Source: Phaeocystidibacter luteus (GTDB taxonomy: Bacteria; Bacteroidota; Bacteroidia; Flavobacteriales; Schleiferiaceae). From it: a DNA stretch of 64,000 nt. Below, in pieces: positions 1-9,214 of this stretch. The notes under the pieces were generated by a model. That model was not told where the DNA came from, ran no database searches, and worked only from the letters and a program-made list of their open reading frames with translations. Where the stretch lies: the NCBI RefSeq assembly GCF_008933115.1, contig NZ_WBVO01000002.1, positions 248,001 to 312,000 of the forward strand, written 5' to 3'. How positions within the stretch are numbered: position 1 is the stretch's first letter; each line of letters starts with the position of its first letter. The translations under genes and the position numbers were made by a program.

Positions 1-84
1 GTTGAACTGCGACATGTAGCGACTTTTTGCGAATGGCTTTTCTTAGCTTTGCTTTCGTTTGAAAACGCGGTTGGAAAGTACAAA

Positions 85-678
85 ATGTTTCTCGAAAACA
101 CAGTTAATCATAAGCACCACACTGGCTGGATAGAGGTCATCTGCGGCTCGATGTTTTCCGGTAAAACGGAGGAGTTGTTGCGGAGATTGAATAGAGCTCT
201 AATTGGTAAGCAAAAGGTGCAAATATTTAAGCCTTCGGTAGATAAACGCTATCACGATTCGGCAGTTGTCTCCCATGATAAGAAGTCTGTAAACTCTACC
301 GCGGTAGATAGCGCCGAACACATTCTCCTCCACGTAAGTGAAGATGTGGATGTGGTCGGAATAGATGAGGCACAATTCTTCGATGAGGCTATTGTAGACG
401 TCTGTAACACATTGGCAAATAGAGGAATGCGCGTCGTTGTTGCCGGTCTAGACATGGATTTCAACGGCAAGCCATTTGGTTCGATGCCGCACCTCATGGC
501 TATAGCTGAGTATGTGACGAAAGTGCACGCCATCTGTGTTCACACCGGTAACCTGGCCCATTATTCACACCGCAAGGTGTTGGGTGAATCCGTTGTGCTT
601 CTTGGTGAACAAGACGAGTACGAACCGGTGAGTAGAGCTGCGTTTCTCAAGCTCCAACAAGAGAAAAAAGGCAAATGA
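85..678 (+). CDS. tdk: Thymidine kinase (type II)
   Basis: Phosphorylates thymidine to dTMP in the pyrimidine salvage pathway, in the cytoplasm. The Walker A loop GSMFSGKT lies about 20 residues from the start, and the DEAQFF motif (Walker B and catalytic Glu) is in the middle. The frame is open from a TTG at 49, but the ATG at 85 gives the N-terminus MFLENTVNH typical of Bacteroidota thymidine kinases, so 85 is chosen. The zinc-ribbon cysteines of most type II enzymes are largely missing (ICVHTGN where CxxCG is expected; PVSRAAF at the C-terminus). From memory this is also true of Flavobacteriia homologues, so it is a lineage trait and not damage. It overlaps murF-alr by 4 nt (ATGA), suggesting translational coupling. 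Confidence 0.95.
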   Translation: MFLENTVNHKHHTGWIEVICGSMFSGKTEELLRRLNRALIGKQKVQIFKPSVDKRYHDSAVVSHDKKSVNSTAVDSAEHILLHVSEDVDVVGIDEAQFFDEAIVDVCNTLANRGMRVVVAGLDMDFNGKPFGSMPHLMAIAEYVTKVHAICVHTGNLAHYSHRKVLGESVVLLGEQDEYEPVSRAAFLKLQQEKKGK

Positions 679-3161
679 TCGGCGAAGGTTGGAAGATATC
701 TGACATTGCCTCCGCCATGAACGGAGAAGTTCATGGAAATCCTGATTTGTTGGTAAGACAAGTACTCACGGATTCTCGCCGTTTGAGCTTTCCCAGCGAT
801 ACCATTTTCGTGGCTCTGAAGTCTCTAAAGGATGACGGTCACCGTTATATTCCCGAGCTTTTTGCCAAGGGTGTCCGCGTTTTTGTGGTCGATCACATTC
901 CACAGATTCATCGAGAGGAGGCCACGTTCATTTTAGTGAAGAGTACGTTCGAAGCTCTTCAAGATGCTGCAGCTGCTTGGCGTTCGAGATTCAACTATCC
1001 CGTGCTTGCTATCACGGGTAGCAACGGAAAAACCGTTGTTAAGGAGTGGATACATCAAATGCTGAATTCGGAGTTTCGAATTGTTCGAAGCCCAAGAAGT
1101 TACAATAGCCAAATCGGTGTTCCATTGAGCCTGTTCTACATGCGGGGTACACACCAACTTGGTGTGTTTGAAGCGGGTATTTCCCAGATGGGGGAGATGG
1201 AGAACATCGAAGCCATGGTCCATCCAGAGTGGGGCATTTTTACCAATATCGGGGATGCCCATCAGGAGCACTTTCCAGATTTGGAAACCAAGCTGAATGA
1301 AAAGCTGACCTTATTCGAGCGTTCGAAGCATCTTATATATTGTTCTGATTTCACGATGGTTGCCAATGCCATTCGAACTAAGTTTGGATCAGGCACGGTC
1401 AAACTGGTTTCGTGGGGACGAACACAGGAGGAATCCGACTGCTGGATTGAAAGCCAAAGCGAAGATGCGGAAGGCACCAAACTCAACCTTCGCTGGAAGA
1501 GCTCAAAGTTGGAGGTTCATTTGCCTTTCACCGACGGTGCATCTGTTGAGAATGCAATGCACGCACTCACATTTGCGCTTGCCTTTGGGGTTGGGCCAAA
1601 GATCCTGGTTGATGCTGTAAAGCGTCTTTCTCCAGTAGCGATGCGACTCGAATTGAAGAGCGCTCAACGCGGTTCGTCCCTCATAAATGATGCGTACAAT
1701 TCGGATCCTCAATCGATTCGCATTGCCCTCGATTTTTTGCGTCAACAGCAGCAACACAACCGCAGAATCGTCATCCTATCGGACCTGGAACAGAGCGGTA
1801 TGGACGAGAGCGTGCTTTATCCTCAATTGGCAAGAATGCTGAAGGAGCGCAATATATCCATGCTTATTGGCATCGGACCTGTTATTAGCGCTCATCAAGA
1901 TACATTTGAAATTCCCTCCTATTTCTACCCGAGTACGCAGAGCTTCATCTCCGAAATGCCCATTTACGATTTGAGCGATTCCGCCATTTTGTTAAAAGGA
2001 GCTCGAAATTTTGCTTTCGAAAATATCGCCCACATTTTGGAGGAGCGCGCTCATGATACGGTTCTCGAAATCAACTTATCAGCCATCGCTCATAACCTTG
2101 GTTACTTCCGCAAGTTATTGCGCCCGGAGACCAAAATCATGACCATGGTAAAGGCATTTGGTTATGGAGCTGGGTATCACGAAATCGCCAATGTGCTGGA
2201 GTTTCATCATGTAGATTGGCTTGCGGTTGCTTATGCTGATGAAGGAGTGGAATTGAGAAAAGCTGGGGTTCAGACCAGAATTATGGTGATGAATCCAGGT
2301 GAAGACAGCTTCGACCAGATCATTAAGTACAAACTGGAACCAGAGATTTACAGCTTCAACTTGCTCCGAGCGTTTCATAGGGCTGTTCAACACGCTCAAA
2401 GTGATGTCCTTGCTGCCGCTGTTCCGGTCCATATAAAGATTGAAACCGGTATGAACCGTCTCGGCTTTGAGCCGAATAAGGTTGGTTTGCTAGTCGACGA
2501 GTTACTTGCTATGCCAGGTCTTCGCGTGGCAACTGTATTTTCTCACCTCGCGGCGAGCGATGATACATCTGAGGAAAAATTTACACGTGGACAAATCGCC
2601 AAGTTAGAGAAGGCTTCGGAAGAATTGATGGAGGGATTGGGTTACCCCGTAATCCGACATATCTTGAATTCATCGGGCATTCATAATTATATCGATGCCC
2701 AGTTGGATATGGTTCGACTTGGGATTGGACTCTACGGTGTTTCATCAGTTTCGTGGGAACGACATCACTTGGAAAGGGTGAGTCGATTGACGACGAAGAT
2801 TTCTCAAATTCATCAAATCGGCGCGGGAGATACGGTCGGATATGGAAGGTCATTCAAAGCCGAGCATGCCATGAAAGTGGCTACGCTTCCAGTGGGCTAC
2901 GCCGATGGCATCGATCGAAGACTGGGTAATGGTAGAGGAGAGGTTTGGCTAAAAGGTCAGCGTGCTACCATTCTCGGAAGAGTTTGCATGGACATGATCA
3001 TGGTTGACGTGACCACCATCGATTGCAGAGAAGGCGATCATGTTGAAATCTTCGGAGATCACATTTCAATCTACGAGTTTGCTGAGCGAACTAGAACCAT
3101 TCCGTATGAGATACTTACGTCCATTTCCGGGAGGGTAAAGCGGGTTTACTATCAAGATTAA
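675..3161 (+). CDS. murF-alr: Bifunctional MurF ligase / alanine racemase
   Basis: Fusion of two steps of peptidoglycan precursor synthesis. The N-terminal half (about 1-450) is UDP-MurNAc-tripeptide:D-Ala-D-Ala ligase, with the Mur ATP loop ITGSNGKT near 113-120 and the later NDAYNSDP motif. The C-terminal half (about 455-828) is a PLP-dependent alanine racemase: the Schiff-base lysine is K493 in MVKAFGYGAG, and the VGYGRSF segment should hold the catalytic Tyr. Supplying D-Ala and using D-Ala-D-Ala in one polypeptide is a known arrangement in Bacteroidota. The 828-residue length fits the fusion. It follows tdk with a 4-nt overlap and is one base ahead of the next gene, so the three probably form an operon. 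Confidence 0.95.
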   Translation: MIGEGWKISDIASAMNGEVHGNPDLLVRQVLTDSRRLSFPSDTIFVALKSLKDDGHRYIPELFAKGVRVFVVDHIPQIHREEATFILVKSTFEALQDAAAAWRSRFNYPVLAITGSNGKTVVKEWIHQMLNSEFRIVRSPRSYNSQIGVPLSLFYMRGTHQLGVFEAGISQMGEMENIEAMVHPEWGIFTNIGDAHQEHFPDLETKLNEKLTLFERSKHLIYCSDFTMVANAIRTKFGSGTVKLVSWGRTQEESDCWIESQSEDAEGTKLNLRWKSSKLEVHLPFTDGASVENAMHALTFALAFGVGPKILVDAVKRLSPVAMRLELKSAQRGSSLINDAYNSDPQSIRIALDFLRQQQQHNRRIVILSDLEQSGMDESVLYPQLARMLKERNISMLIGIGPVISAHQDTFEIPSYFYPSTQSFISEMPIYDLSDSAILLKGARNFAFENIAHILEERAHDTVLEINLSAIAHNLGYFRKLLRPETKIMTMVKAFGYGAGYHEIANVLEFHHVDWLAVAYADEGVELRKAGVQTRIMVMNPGEDSFDQIIKYKLEPEIYSFNLLRAFHRAVQHAQSDVLAAAVPVHIKIETGMNRLGFEPNKVGLLVDELLAMPGLRVATVFSHLAASDDTSEEKFTRGQIAKLEKASEELMEGLGYPVIRHILNSSGIHNYIDAQLDMVRLGIGLYGVSSVSWERHHLERVSRLTTKISQIHQIGAGDTVGYGRSFKAEHAMKVATLPVGYADGIDRRLGNGRGEVWLKGQRATILGRVCMDMIMVDVTTIDCREGDHVEIFGDHISIYEFAERTRTIPYEILTSISGRVKRVYYQD

Positions 3162-3162
3162 T

Positions 3163-4317
3163 ATGGCTAGAGCACTGCGCTACATATTTGCCTTCACGCT
3201 TATTGTTTCGGTGGTTTGGCCCACCGGGGCAGCGATAGGTATGGGGCTCTCTACCGCGATGAGCATCCTTCTGCTTATTTTCCAAAAGGTGAAGTTAAAC
3301 GTGCGTTTGCTGTGGCCATTTCTAGGATATTTTGTGTTGCTCTTGAGCAGTATTCTGTGGTCATCTGACGCTCAGAGCGCCACGCGAGGGGTGGAAGTTC
3401 AGCTTAGTTTCCTGCTTCTTCCTTTCATTGCGAATGTGCTTTCGGCTACGGGCTATTCTAGGGCAGATCTTTATGTGGATTTACGTCTTACCCTTCTCGT
3501 TTCATTTGTGTTCATGGGGGTAGATGCATACAATGCAATGGCCGAGTCGAGCTTTATCGAATCAATTGCGGGAAGTCAGTTAAGTCTGCCATTCGTACAT
3601 CGTGCCTACTTCATGAATTACATTGTCCTCGCCATCTTCATCTGGTTGAGCTCAGAATCTAAACACGGAGTGTTGGATTGGGTACTCATTGCATCTATGG
3701 TGTTGATGCTGTGGGTTTTGCAAGGGCGAATGAACATCTTGGCCTTTGCGGCAGCTACTTGTTTAGGGGGCTTTGCGGCAGTTGTAAAGAAGAGCCGGAG
3801 ATTTTTGTTTGGAAGCTTGGCGAGTCTCGTATTGTTGATGGTCTTTTATGTTGCTGATTTCATCCCAACTAGATTCGATGAAGATGTGGCCAAAGAGGTT
3901 CAAACTTCGGATGATGGAGTCCCGCAGTCTAATTCGCGCTTTTTTCTTTGGGAGATGGGCGCTTCAGTTTGGGGAGATAACCTTCTGCTTGGAGTTGGGG
4001 TTGGTGATGTTCAACAGGAGCTCAACAATCAATATGAAGAAGTGGGATATGAGTTTGCCCTTATCCGGAGTTACAATTGCCATAATCAATACTTGCAGAC
4101 CGCTGTAACGATAGGCATTCTGGGTTTGCTCTTCATGATCTCGATCTTCCTTTTGCCTCTTGCTTCAGCGATTAAGAATAGAGATATCCTCTTGTTGTGC
4201 TGGGTGGTTTACATTGGTCTGGCGATTCTTACCGAATCGTACTTCGTGCGTTTTCACGGAGCTTTCTTTATCTCTGGAATCACCTCTCTTCTCTGGTTTA
4301 CAACCAGGAGGGCATAG
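3163..4317 (+). CDS. O-antigen ligase family (WaaL/Wzy-like) membrane protein
   Basis: Polytopic inner-membrane protein of 384 residues with about ten hydrophobic segments. A long periplasmic loop near 230-310 contains the family signature: a GVGVGD segment followed by NCHNQYLQ, whose His-Asn pair matches the H-N of O-antigen ligases and polymerases. It probably joins or polymerises a surface polysaccharide on a lipid carrier; the substrate cannot be read from sequence. It starts one base after murF-alr. Its last 64 nt overlap, tail to tail, the end of a second gene of the same family on the other strand. Confidence 0.8.
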   Translation: MARALRYIFAFTLIVSVVWPTGAAIGMGLSTAMSILLLIFQKVKLNVRLLWPFLGYFVLLLSSILWSSDAQSATRGVEVQLSFLLLPFIANVLSATGYSRADLYVDLRLTLLVSFVFMGVDAYNAMAESSFIESIAGSQLSLPFVHRAYFMNYIVLAIFIWLSSESKHGVLDWVLIASMVLMLWVLQGRMNILAFAAATCLGGFAAVVKKSRRFLFGSLASLVLLMVFYVADFIPTRFDEDVAKEVQTSDDGVPQSNSRFFLWEMGASVWGDNLLLGVGVGDVQQELNNQYEEVGYEFALIRSYNCHNQYLQTAVTIGILGLLFMISIFLLPLASAIKNRDILLLCWVVYIGLAILTESYFVRFHGAFFISGITSLLWFTTRRA

Positions 4318-5522
4318 AAAGCTGCGAACCAAAGCACACCGGCTTGTCGCTCCAACATCGATTCGGTTGCAAAGCTCACTATGGCGAGGATTAGGAATCC
4401 AGCTACCATTTGATCTTTTTGCCTGAGAGCCCTAATCAGTGGGCCAAAGAGAATCAGGATTACTAAGATGAATCCTGCGAGGCCGTGCGTCATCCAAGCT
4501 TGGAGGAACACATTGTGTACGTTGTATTTCTTATCGTAGAGATAGTAGACCTTTTCCCCGTCCCAGAACTTAGCCTGGCAATCTTGCAGTTTGATGTGAA
4601 GGGCTTCATTGGCGCCGCCAGTTCCAGTACCGATTAGCCAGTTTTCTGAAATCACATCAGTTCCATATTTCCACAGGTAAACGCGATGATTCGTTTGCTT
4701 TTTCTCAACGACCCGATTGAACGATCGAATTTCGTGATAGGTTTCCACAATTCTTCTTTGGGTGCCCGGAAGTGAGATGAAAGCCACGACGAGTGCGACG
4801 ATAGAGAGCCCACCGATTCGCTTCATCTTTTTTGTCAGTAATCCGGTCCTGAGACCAGAATAGATAACCGGTAATAATGCCAAAGGAAGGGCGATAAGCT
4901 GAATTCTAACTGAAAGCAGAACCTGCATAGCCAAGAAGACGGAACCGTATAGTAGAATCTCAACGAGACGCAGTTTGTTGATGGTGCTTCGTCGGTTGAT
5001 TACTCGGTTTAGAATGATGAGTAATGCGAAGCTGATGTACATCGACAAGTAGTGTTGAGGTACGAGCTCCCAGGCCGACAAATGCTTGTAAAAGAAGTGC
5101 CGAACTTGACCGTCTTCAAGATAATTAGACAAGGCCAGGCCTAACAGAAGGATGCATGAAAGGGCCGTGGCGCGCACAAAATACCAGAGGATGCGGTGGA
5201 TGGCTTCTGTATTCAAGGCCGCCAGACATCCCAACCCAAATGGCCAGGCAATGAGTGCTATTTGAACCTGCAGGTCTTTAGCGCCTTCATCGGGATATTC
5301 TGAATACGTCAGTCCGATGGCTACCAGTGCATAATAGGCAAGGATGGGCCAAAAGAAGGTGGATTTGCGAAGGTTGGACGCGTAATCTCTATTCAGAAAA
5401 AAGAGAAACACTACGCCCAAAAGCATGATGAATAAAGAGATGGGAGGGAAGTCCCATTGAAAAGGAAGAAGAACAACAAAAGCTGCGGTAACTATCTCCG
5501 TAGAGATAGCTCGCAGCTTCAT
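4254..5522 (-). CDS. O-antigen ligase family membrane protein
   Basis: Second O-antigen-ligase-like polytopic protein, about 422 residues. The conserved loop has GTGTGGANE and then YNVHNVFLQAW, parallel to the HN signature of the convergent neighbour. The start is uncertain. The frame is open to an ATG at 5567, which overlaps the S41 protease gene by 29 nt; the ATG at 5522 lies 17 nt beyond that gene's stop, has a GGAG-like sequence upstream and puts the first membrane segment near the N-terminus, so it is preferred. It follows the S41 protease on the same strand and is probably co-transcribed. Its C-terminal coding region overlaps the 3' end of the plus-strand paralogue by 64 nt. Confidence 0.8.
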   Translation of the reverse strand: MKLRAISTEIVTAAFVVLLPFQWDFPPISLFIMLLGVVFLFFLNRDYASNLRKSTFFWPILAYYALVAIGLTYSEYPDEGAKDLQVQIALIAWPFGLGCLAALNTEAIHRILWYFVRATALSCILLLGLALSNYLEDGQVRHFFYKHLSAWELVPQHYLSMYISFALLIILNRVINRRSTINKLRLVEILLYGSVFLAMQVLLSVRIQLIALPLALLPVIYSGLRTGLLTKKMKRIGGLSIVALVVAFISLPGTQRRIVETYHEIRSFNRVVEKKQTNHRVYLWKYGTDVISENWLIGTGTGGANEALHIKLQDCQAKFWDGEKVYYLYDKKYNVHNVFLQAWMTHGLAGFILVILILFGPLIRALRQKDQMVAGFLILAIVSFATESMLERQAGVLWFAAFYALLVVNQRREVIPEIKKAP

Positions 5523-5538
5523 ATCATTTCTCCACTGA

Positions 5539-7221
5539 CTAACCTTTTGGCGAAAGGATTTCGTCATATGCTGTTCTATCGTTCAGAAGTCGAATGGCTT
5601 CGAGAACTGTTTCATCATCGCGAAGCATGAACTCTATTTCGCCGCTTTCGTAGTAGTATCTGCCTACGATTTCACGCTCGAGAACATGTTTGATTTGGTC
5701 TTTGAAAGCTTGAAGGTCGTCATCCTTACGATCGGCGACAGCTCTTTCTAAAGTGGCGATCTCATCGGCCAAATCTTCGTTGTAGTTTTCTCTTTCGGCG
5801 GCCTTCTTCAAGCGCTCAAGGAACTTTTCCGTTTCCGTATCGTAGTGATACTCTTTGTCAGACAAGAAGTTGACAAACTCGCCGTATTCTGCTTCGGAGA
5901 GGCTGAATTCCGCAGGAGCTGATATTTCAGGATGGGTACGAACGTATTCCGTAGCGTATTCGAATAGGTGACCGTTGATAATAAGTGAATAGAGGATTCC
6001 GCTCATCTTTTCGAACTCGACATCTACGTCGGGATCTATTCCGCCTCCATCGAGAACGGTCCTTCCATTTTGTGTGGTGAAGGAGGTTCTGAGGCTGTCT
6101 GGAATTCTTGCGACCGAACCGTCTTCATTGCGCTCGGCGTAATTAATGGCTTGAATGCATCTTCCTGAAGGGGTGTAGTATTTGGCTATGGTAATCTTCA
6201 CTTGAGCACCGTAGCTGAGAGGGCGACTTTGTTGTACGAGACCTTTTCCGAATGAACGTCGGCCCACAATAACACCTCTGTCTAAATCTTGAATCGTACC
6301 CGCTACAATTTCAGATGCGGAAGCGGAGCTTTGGTCTATGAGTACTGCGAGCTCCATTTCGGTGTCGAGTGGATTTCGTAGAGTGCGATACACTTGGTCA
6401 AGTTCGCGAATTCGACCTCTTGTGCTTACCACTTCTTGGCCTTTGTCGATGAAGAGGTTTGAAACGTTTATGGCCTCATTCAGTAGGCCGCCAGGATTGC
6501 CTCTGAGGTCGAGAACAAGCGATTGCATACCGTGATTATTCTTGAGGTCTTGAATCGCCGCTTTGATTTCAGGGCTTGCCTTGTTTGTGAAGCTACGCAG
6601 GACGATGTATCCGGTAGTTTCGTTGAGCATGCCATAGTATGGAACTGATTTTACTTGAATTTCTTCTCGCGTAAGCGTGATCTGCATGTCCTCTCCGTAC
6701 CGACGTACAGTGAGTTCTGCTGTTGATCCAGGTGTTCCTTTGAGGAGTGCGCTTACGTCAGAGGTTTTGGCGCCTTTCATGTCTTTCCCGTCAATGGAAA
6801 TGATAAGGTCGCCGGCTTTTAGTCCGGAATTGTCGGCAGCAAAGCCTTTATAAGGTTGTTCGATGGCCACGTAATCGCCAATAACGCGAATGGTTGCGCC
6901 GATTCCGCCGTACTGACCTGTTTGTTGGATTCTGAAATTCTCGACATCGTCTTCAGGGATGTAAACGGTGTAAGGGTCGAGATCATTGAGCATTTCGTTG
7001 ATGGCATCTTCCATCAGCATGCTTGGCTCGGTTTCGTCTACATAGTACATATTCACCTCGCGGAATAGGTTGGTGAAAATGTCGAGTTGCTTGTTTATTT
7101 CGAAATAATCGAGCTTCCAGGCTGAGAAGATTCCGGTCATCAGAACCAACGCCCCTACGAAAGCTACTTTTTTCGCTGTGCTGTTAATCAACCTCATAAG
7201 TTGGGAGGAATTTCTATTCAA
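5539..7221 (-). CDS. S41 family C-terminal processing peptidase
   Basis: Periplasmic tail-specific protease of the CtpA/Prc type. A hydrophobic N-terminal anchor covers about residues 17-36. A PDZ domain covers about 95-180 (GIGATIR, GLKAGD), followed by the S41 catalytic core. The nucleophile is S301 in SSASASEI and the general base is K326 in SFGKGLVQ. An extra C-terminal region (about 430-560) is acidic and probably coiled. The length fits the Bacteroidota family. It lies 53 nt downstream of rnpA and leads into an O-antigen-ligase-like gene, all on the minus strand. Confidence 0.93.
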   Translation of the reverse strand: MNRNSSQLMRLINSTAKKVAFVGALVLMTGIFSAWKLDYFEINKQLDIFTNLFREVNMYYVDETEPSMLMEDAINEMLNDLDPYTVYIPEDDVENFRIQQTGQYGGIGATIRVIGDYVAIEQPYKGFAADNSGLKAGDLIISIDGKDMKGAKTSDVSALLKGTPGSTAELTVRRYGEDMQITLTREEIQVKSVPYYGMLNETTGYIVLRSFTNKASPEIKAAIQDLKNNHGMQSLVLDLRGNPGGLLNEAINVSNLFIDKGQEVVSTRGRIRELDQVYRTLRNPLDTEMELAVLIDQSSASASEIVAGTIQDLDRGVIVGRRSFGKGLVQQSRPLSYGAQVKITIAKYYTPSGRCIQAINYAERNEDGSVARIPDSLRTSFTTQNGRTVLDGGGIDPDVDVEFEKMSGILYSLIINGHLFEYATEYVRTHPEISAPAEFSLSEAEYGEFVNFLSDKEYHYDTETEKFLERLKKAAERENYNEDLADEIATLERAVADRKDDDLQAFKDQIKHVLEREIVGRYYYESGEIEFMLRDDETVLEAIRLLNDRTAYDEILSPKG

Positions 7222-7274
7222 GTGCAGAAGTTGAAAGATACGATTTTAACGCTGAAACGTGGGCCTGCAGTATG

Positions 7275-7673
7275 TCACTGCGCTGAGCTACGGGAAATTT
7301 TTTCAAGAATTCGCGCTTGTGCTTTGAAGAGTGCTTTTTCAAGCTTCTCTACAGACTCTTTCTCTTCGCTGGTGTAGACGATGAGGATGGCTAGTTTTTC
7401 AGCGTTGAGAGCTCGGTGAAGCAGGGAGAGGAAGTCCTCTTTGTTTAGGCGCCACGCTTCGCGGAGTCTGCGTTTCATATGATTTCTATCGGTGGCCTTT
7501 TTAAACCTTCTTTTTCCGACGGCAAATGCGATTTGATAGGGAGCTTCGGTAGAAAGTGGAAGCTCTTTGACTATTAAACGGATGGGATATGCGCCAACGG
7601 ATATGCCTCCTTTGATGAGCGATTCAAAGTGAGCTTTGTTGGTGAGGCGTTCTGTTTTGGGAAACCGCGGCAT
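7275..7673 (-). CDS. rnpA: Ribonuclease P protein component
   Basis: Protein subunit of RNase P, which trims the 5' leader of precursor tRNAs with the RNA subunit. The family core is clear: KRRFKKATDRNHMKRRLRE carries the basic RNR-type helix. The length of 132 residues is normal. The start ATG is preceded, at about 7690, by TACCTTCG, one base from the Bacteroidota -7 consensus. The usual partner rpmH is not adjacent. The gene is followed by the S41 protease, an arrangement I associate with Flavobacteriia. Confidence 0.93.
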   Translation of the reverse strand: MPRFPKTERLTNKAHFESLIKGGISVGAYPIRLIVKELPLSTEAPYQIAFAVGKRRFKKATDRNHMKRRLREAWRLNKEDFLSLLHRALNAEKLAILIVYTSEEKESVEKLEKALFKAQARILEKISRSSAQ

Positions 7674-7724
7674 GGGTTCGAAGGTACGGCGAAAGAATAG
7701 TTTGTGTGGTGCTGGCGTGAGGGC

Positions 7725-7762
7725 AAAAAAAATCCAGGCACCTTCGCAGGGCCTGGATTAAT
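7725..7762 (-). terminator. Rho-independent terminator of hemD
   Basis: Read on the minus strand, a 9-bp stem AATCCAGGC/GCCTGGATT with a loop of about 12 nt runs directly into a run of T. It sits about 20 nt after the hemD stop and separates hemD from rnpA. Confidence 0.85.
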
Positions 7763-7780
7763 TGTCAGTTCAAGTGTAAA

Positions 7781-8527
7781 TTACTTATTCACTTGCTTGA
7801 TGTATTCTTCGATGGCCTTGGTCATTGACGGTGCCTCAGGAGTTGGGGCTGGGATGTCGAGACGCAATCCTTCTTGCTCAACGGCGCGGGCGGTAGAAGT
7901 ACCGAAGGCGGCGATGCGCGTGTTGTTTTGTTTGAAATCTGGGAAGTTCTTCATGAGGGAACGAATTCCTTCAGGAGAGAAGAACACGAGGATGTCGTAA
8001 TACACGTCGGCCAAGTCGCTCAAGTCACTTGCAACGGTGTGGTACAGGATGGCGCGAGTGAATTGGATTTTGTTTTCCTCGAGAGTATTCGGGATTTCAG
8101 GCTTGAGAATGTCAGAAGAAGGAAGGAAGAAATTCTCGCCTTTATTCTTCTTGAGCATTGGGATCAAGTCTTTGATAGTTCCGTTTCCGTAATAAATTTT
8201 GCGCTTGCGGTATACTACGTACTTCTGTAGGTAATAAGCAATGGCTTCTGAGATACAGTAGTACTTCAAATCATTACTCACAGCGATGCGCATTTCTTCG
8301 CAGATGCGGAAGAAGTGATCAACGGCATTCTTCGAAGTGAAGATGATCGCGTTGTGATCAGCTGGATTGATTTTCTCCTTTCTTACATCCGAACCAGAAA
8401 CTCCTTCTACGTGAATGAAAGGACGAAAGTCAACTTTCACCTTTTGCTTAGAAGCCAACATGTGGAATGGAGAGTTTTCCGTCTTCGGCTCAGGTTGTGA
8501 CACCAAAATGGTCTTTACCTTCGTCAT
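7781..8527 (-). CDS. hemD: Uroporphyrinogen-III synthase
   Basis: Cyclises hydroxymethylbilane to uroporphyrinogen III in haem synthesis. The 248-residue protein has the two-lobed HemD layout: the segment AIIFTSKNAVDHFF and, in the second lobe, FFSPEGIRSL and AAFGTSTARAVEQ. HemD is poorly conserved, but these motifs and the downstream position relative to a DUF4271 gene are typical of Bacteroidota. The only haem gene in the window. A strong terminator follows. Confidence 0.9.
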   Translation of the reverse strand: MTKVKTILVSQPEPKTENSPFHMLASKQKVKVDFRPFIHVEGVSGSDVRKEKINPADHNAIIFTSKNAVDHFFRICEEMRIAVSNDLKYYCISEAIAYYLQKYVVYRKRKIYYGNGTIKDLIPMLKKNKGENFFLPSSDILKPEIPNTLEENKIQFTRAILYHTVASDLSDLADVYYDILVFFSPEGIRSLMKNFPDFKQNNTRIAAFGTSTARAVEQEGLRLDIPAPTPEAPSMTKAIEEYIKQVNK

Positions 8528-8563
8528 GTTCTAGCGCTGCGTTTCTTGATTATTACACGCCTG

Positions 8564-9196
8564 TCACATCATTAAAGCGATAATGAGTACAGGGCTTATT
8601 TCCAAGGCGCAAAGGTACAAAAGATTGTGATAAGAACGTAGTCGAGATTGTCTGAACAATACGATTGTTAGTCTAGCTAACGACCATAAATAGAGCACGA
8701 TAAGTAGTGTCGCACCCACGTATCCCACGGCCGCTCTGTACTCACCGGCGAATGCCAACCACCAGATTAGGGGTGTAAGCCAGATGGCGGACCATCTTAA
8801 AAACTGACTTTTTTCTCTCCATGCAGCTGCATAAGCCTCTCCATCTTCAAAAATGAAGCCCGCAAGTTGGTAAATAGTGCCTTGAAGTGTGAGAAAAATG
8901 CCGAGCAAAAGGGCATATCGAATCAAAATGGCCCAATCAGAGAACACAACGTGGTCAGATTGAATCAAAAGTACACTCAGTGCGATAGCTAGAATGGCCC
9001 AAATTTCAAGTGACATGTTGAAGGCATCGAACCGTACCTCACGGCGCTGTGCGTCGGTCGGACGAATGGCCGCGCGCCAAAGTCCAGCAAACTGCTGAGG
9101 ATAACTGTAGCGCAACGCCCCCAACAACAAAGTGCCCGCTGCAAGCAGCGAAAACATCCAAATGTTTGGGGTGAGAACTACGGGGATCTGGTCCAT
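8564..9196 (-). CDS. DUF4271 membrane protein
   Basis: Integral membrane protein of 210 residues with about six hydrophobic segments and no catalytic motif that I can see. Its place immediately upstream of hemD, with the same orientation and a 36-nt gap, is the context in which DUF4271 proteins occur across Bacteroidota, and this supports the family call. Function unknown; a link to haem metabolism or to envelope assembly would be guesswork. Upstream, at about 9203-9210, the minus strand reads TACCTTTA, close to the -7 promoter consensus. Confidence 0.75.
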   Translation of the reverse strand: MDQIPVVLTPNIWMFSLLAAGTLLLGALRYSYPQQFAGLWRAAIRPTDAQRREVRFDAFNMSLEIWAILAIALSVLLIQSDHVVFSDWAILIRYALLLGIFLTLQGTIYQLAGFIFEDGEAYAAAWREKSQFLRWSAIWLTPLIWWLAFAGEYRAAVGYVGATLLIVLYLWSLARLTIVLFRQSRLRSYHNLLYLCALEISPVLIIALMM

Positions 9197-9214
9197 GGGG
9201 TAAAGGTAGGGACA

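Noticed and set aside
85-678. Thymidine kinase considered as degraded because of missing zinc cysteines
   Set aside because: Catalytic motifs are intact and, from memory, other Flavobacteriia enzymes lack the same cysteines.
675-3161. murF-alr fusion as a sequencing artefact or novel fusion
   Set aside because: The same fusion is known in other Bacteroidota, and both halves are complete.
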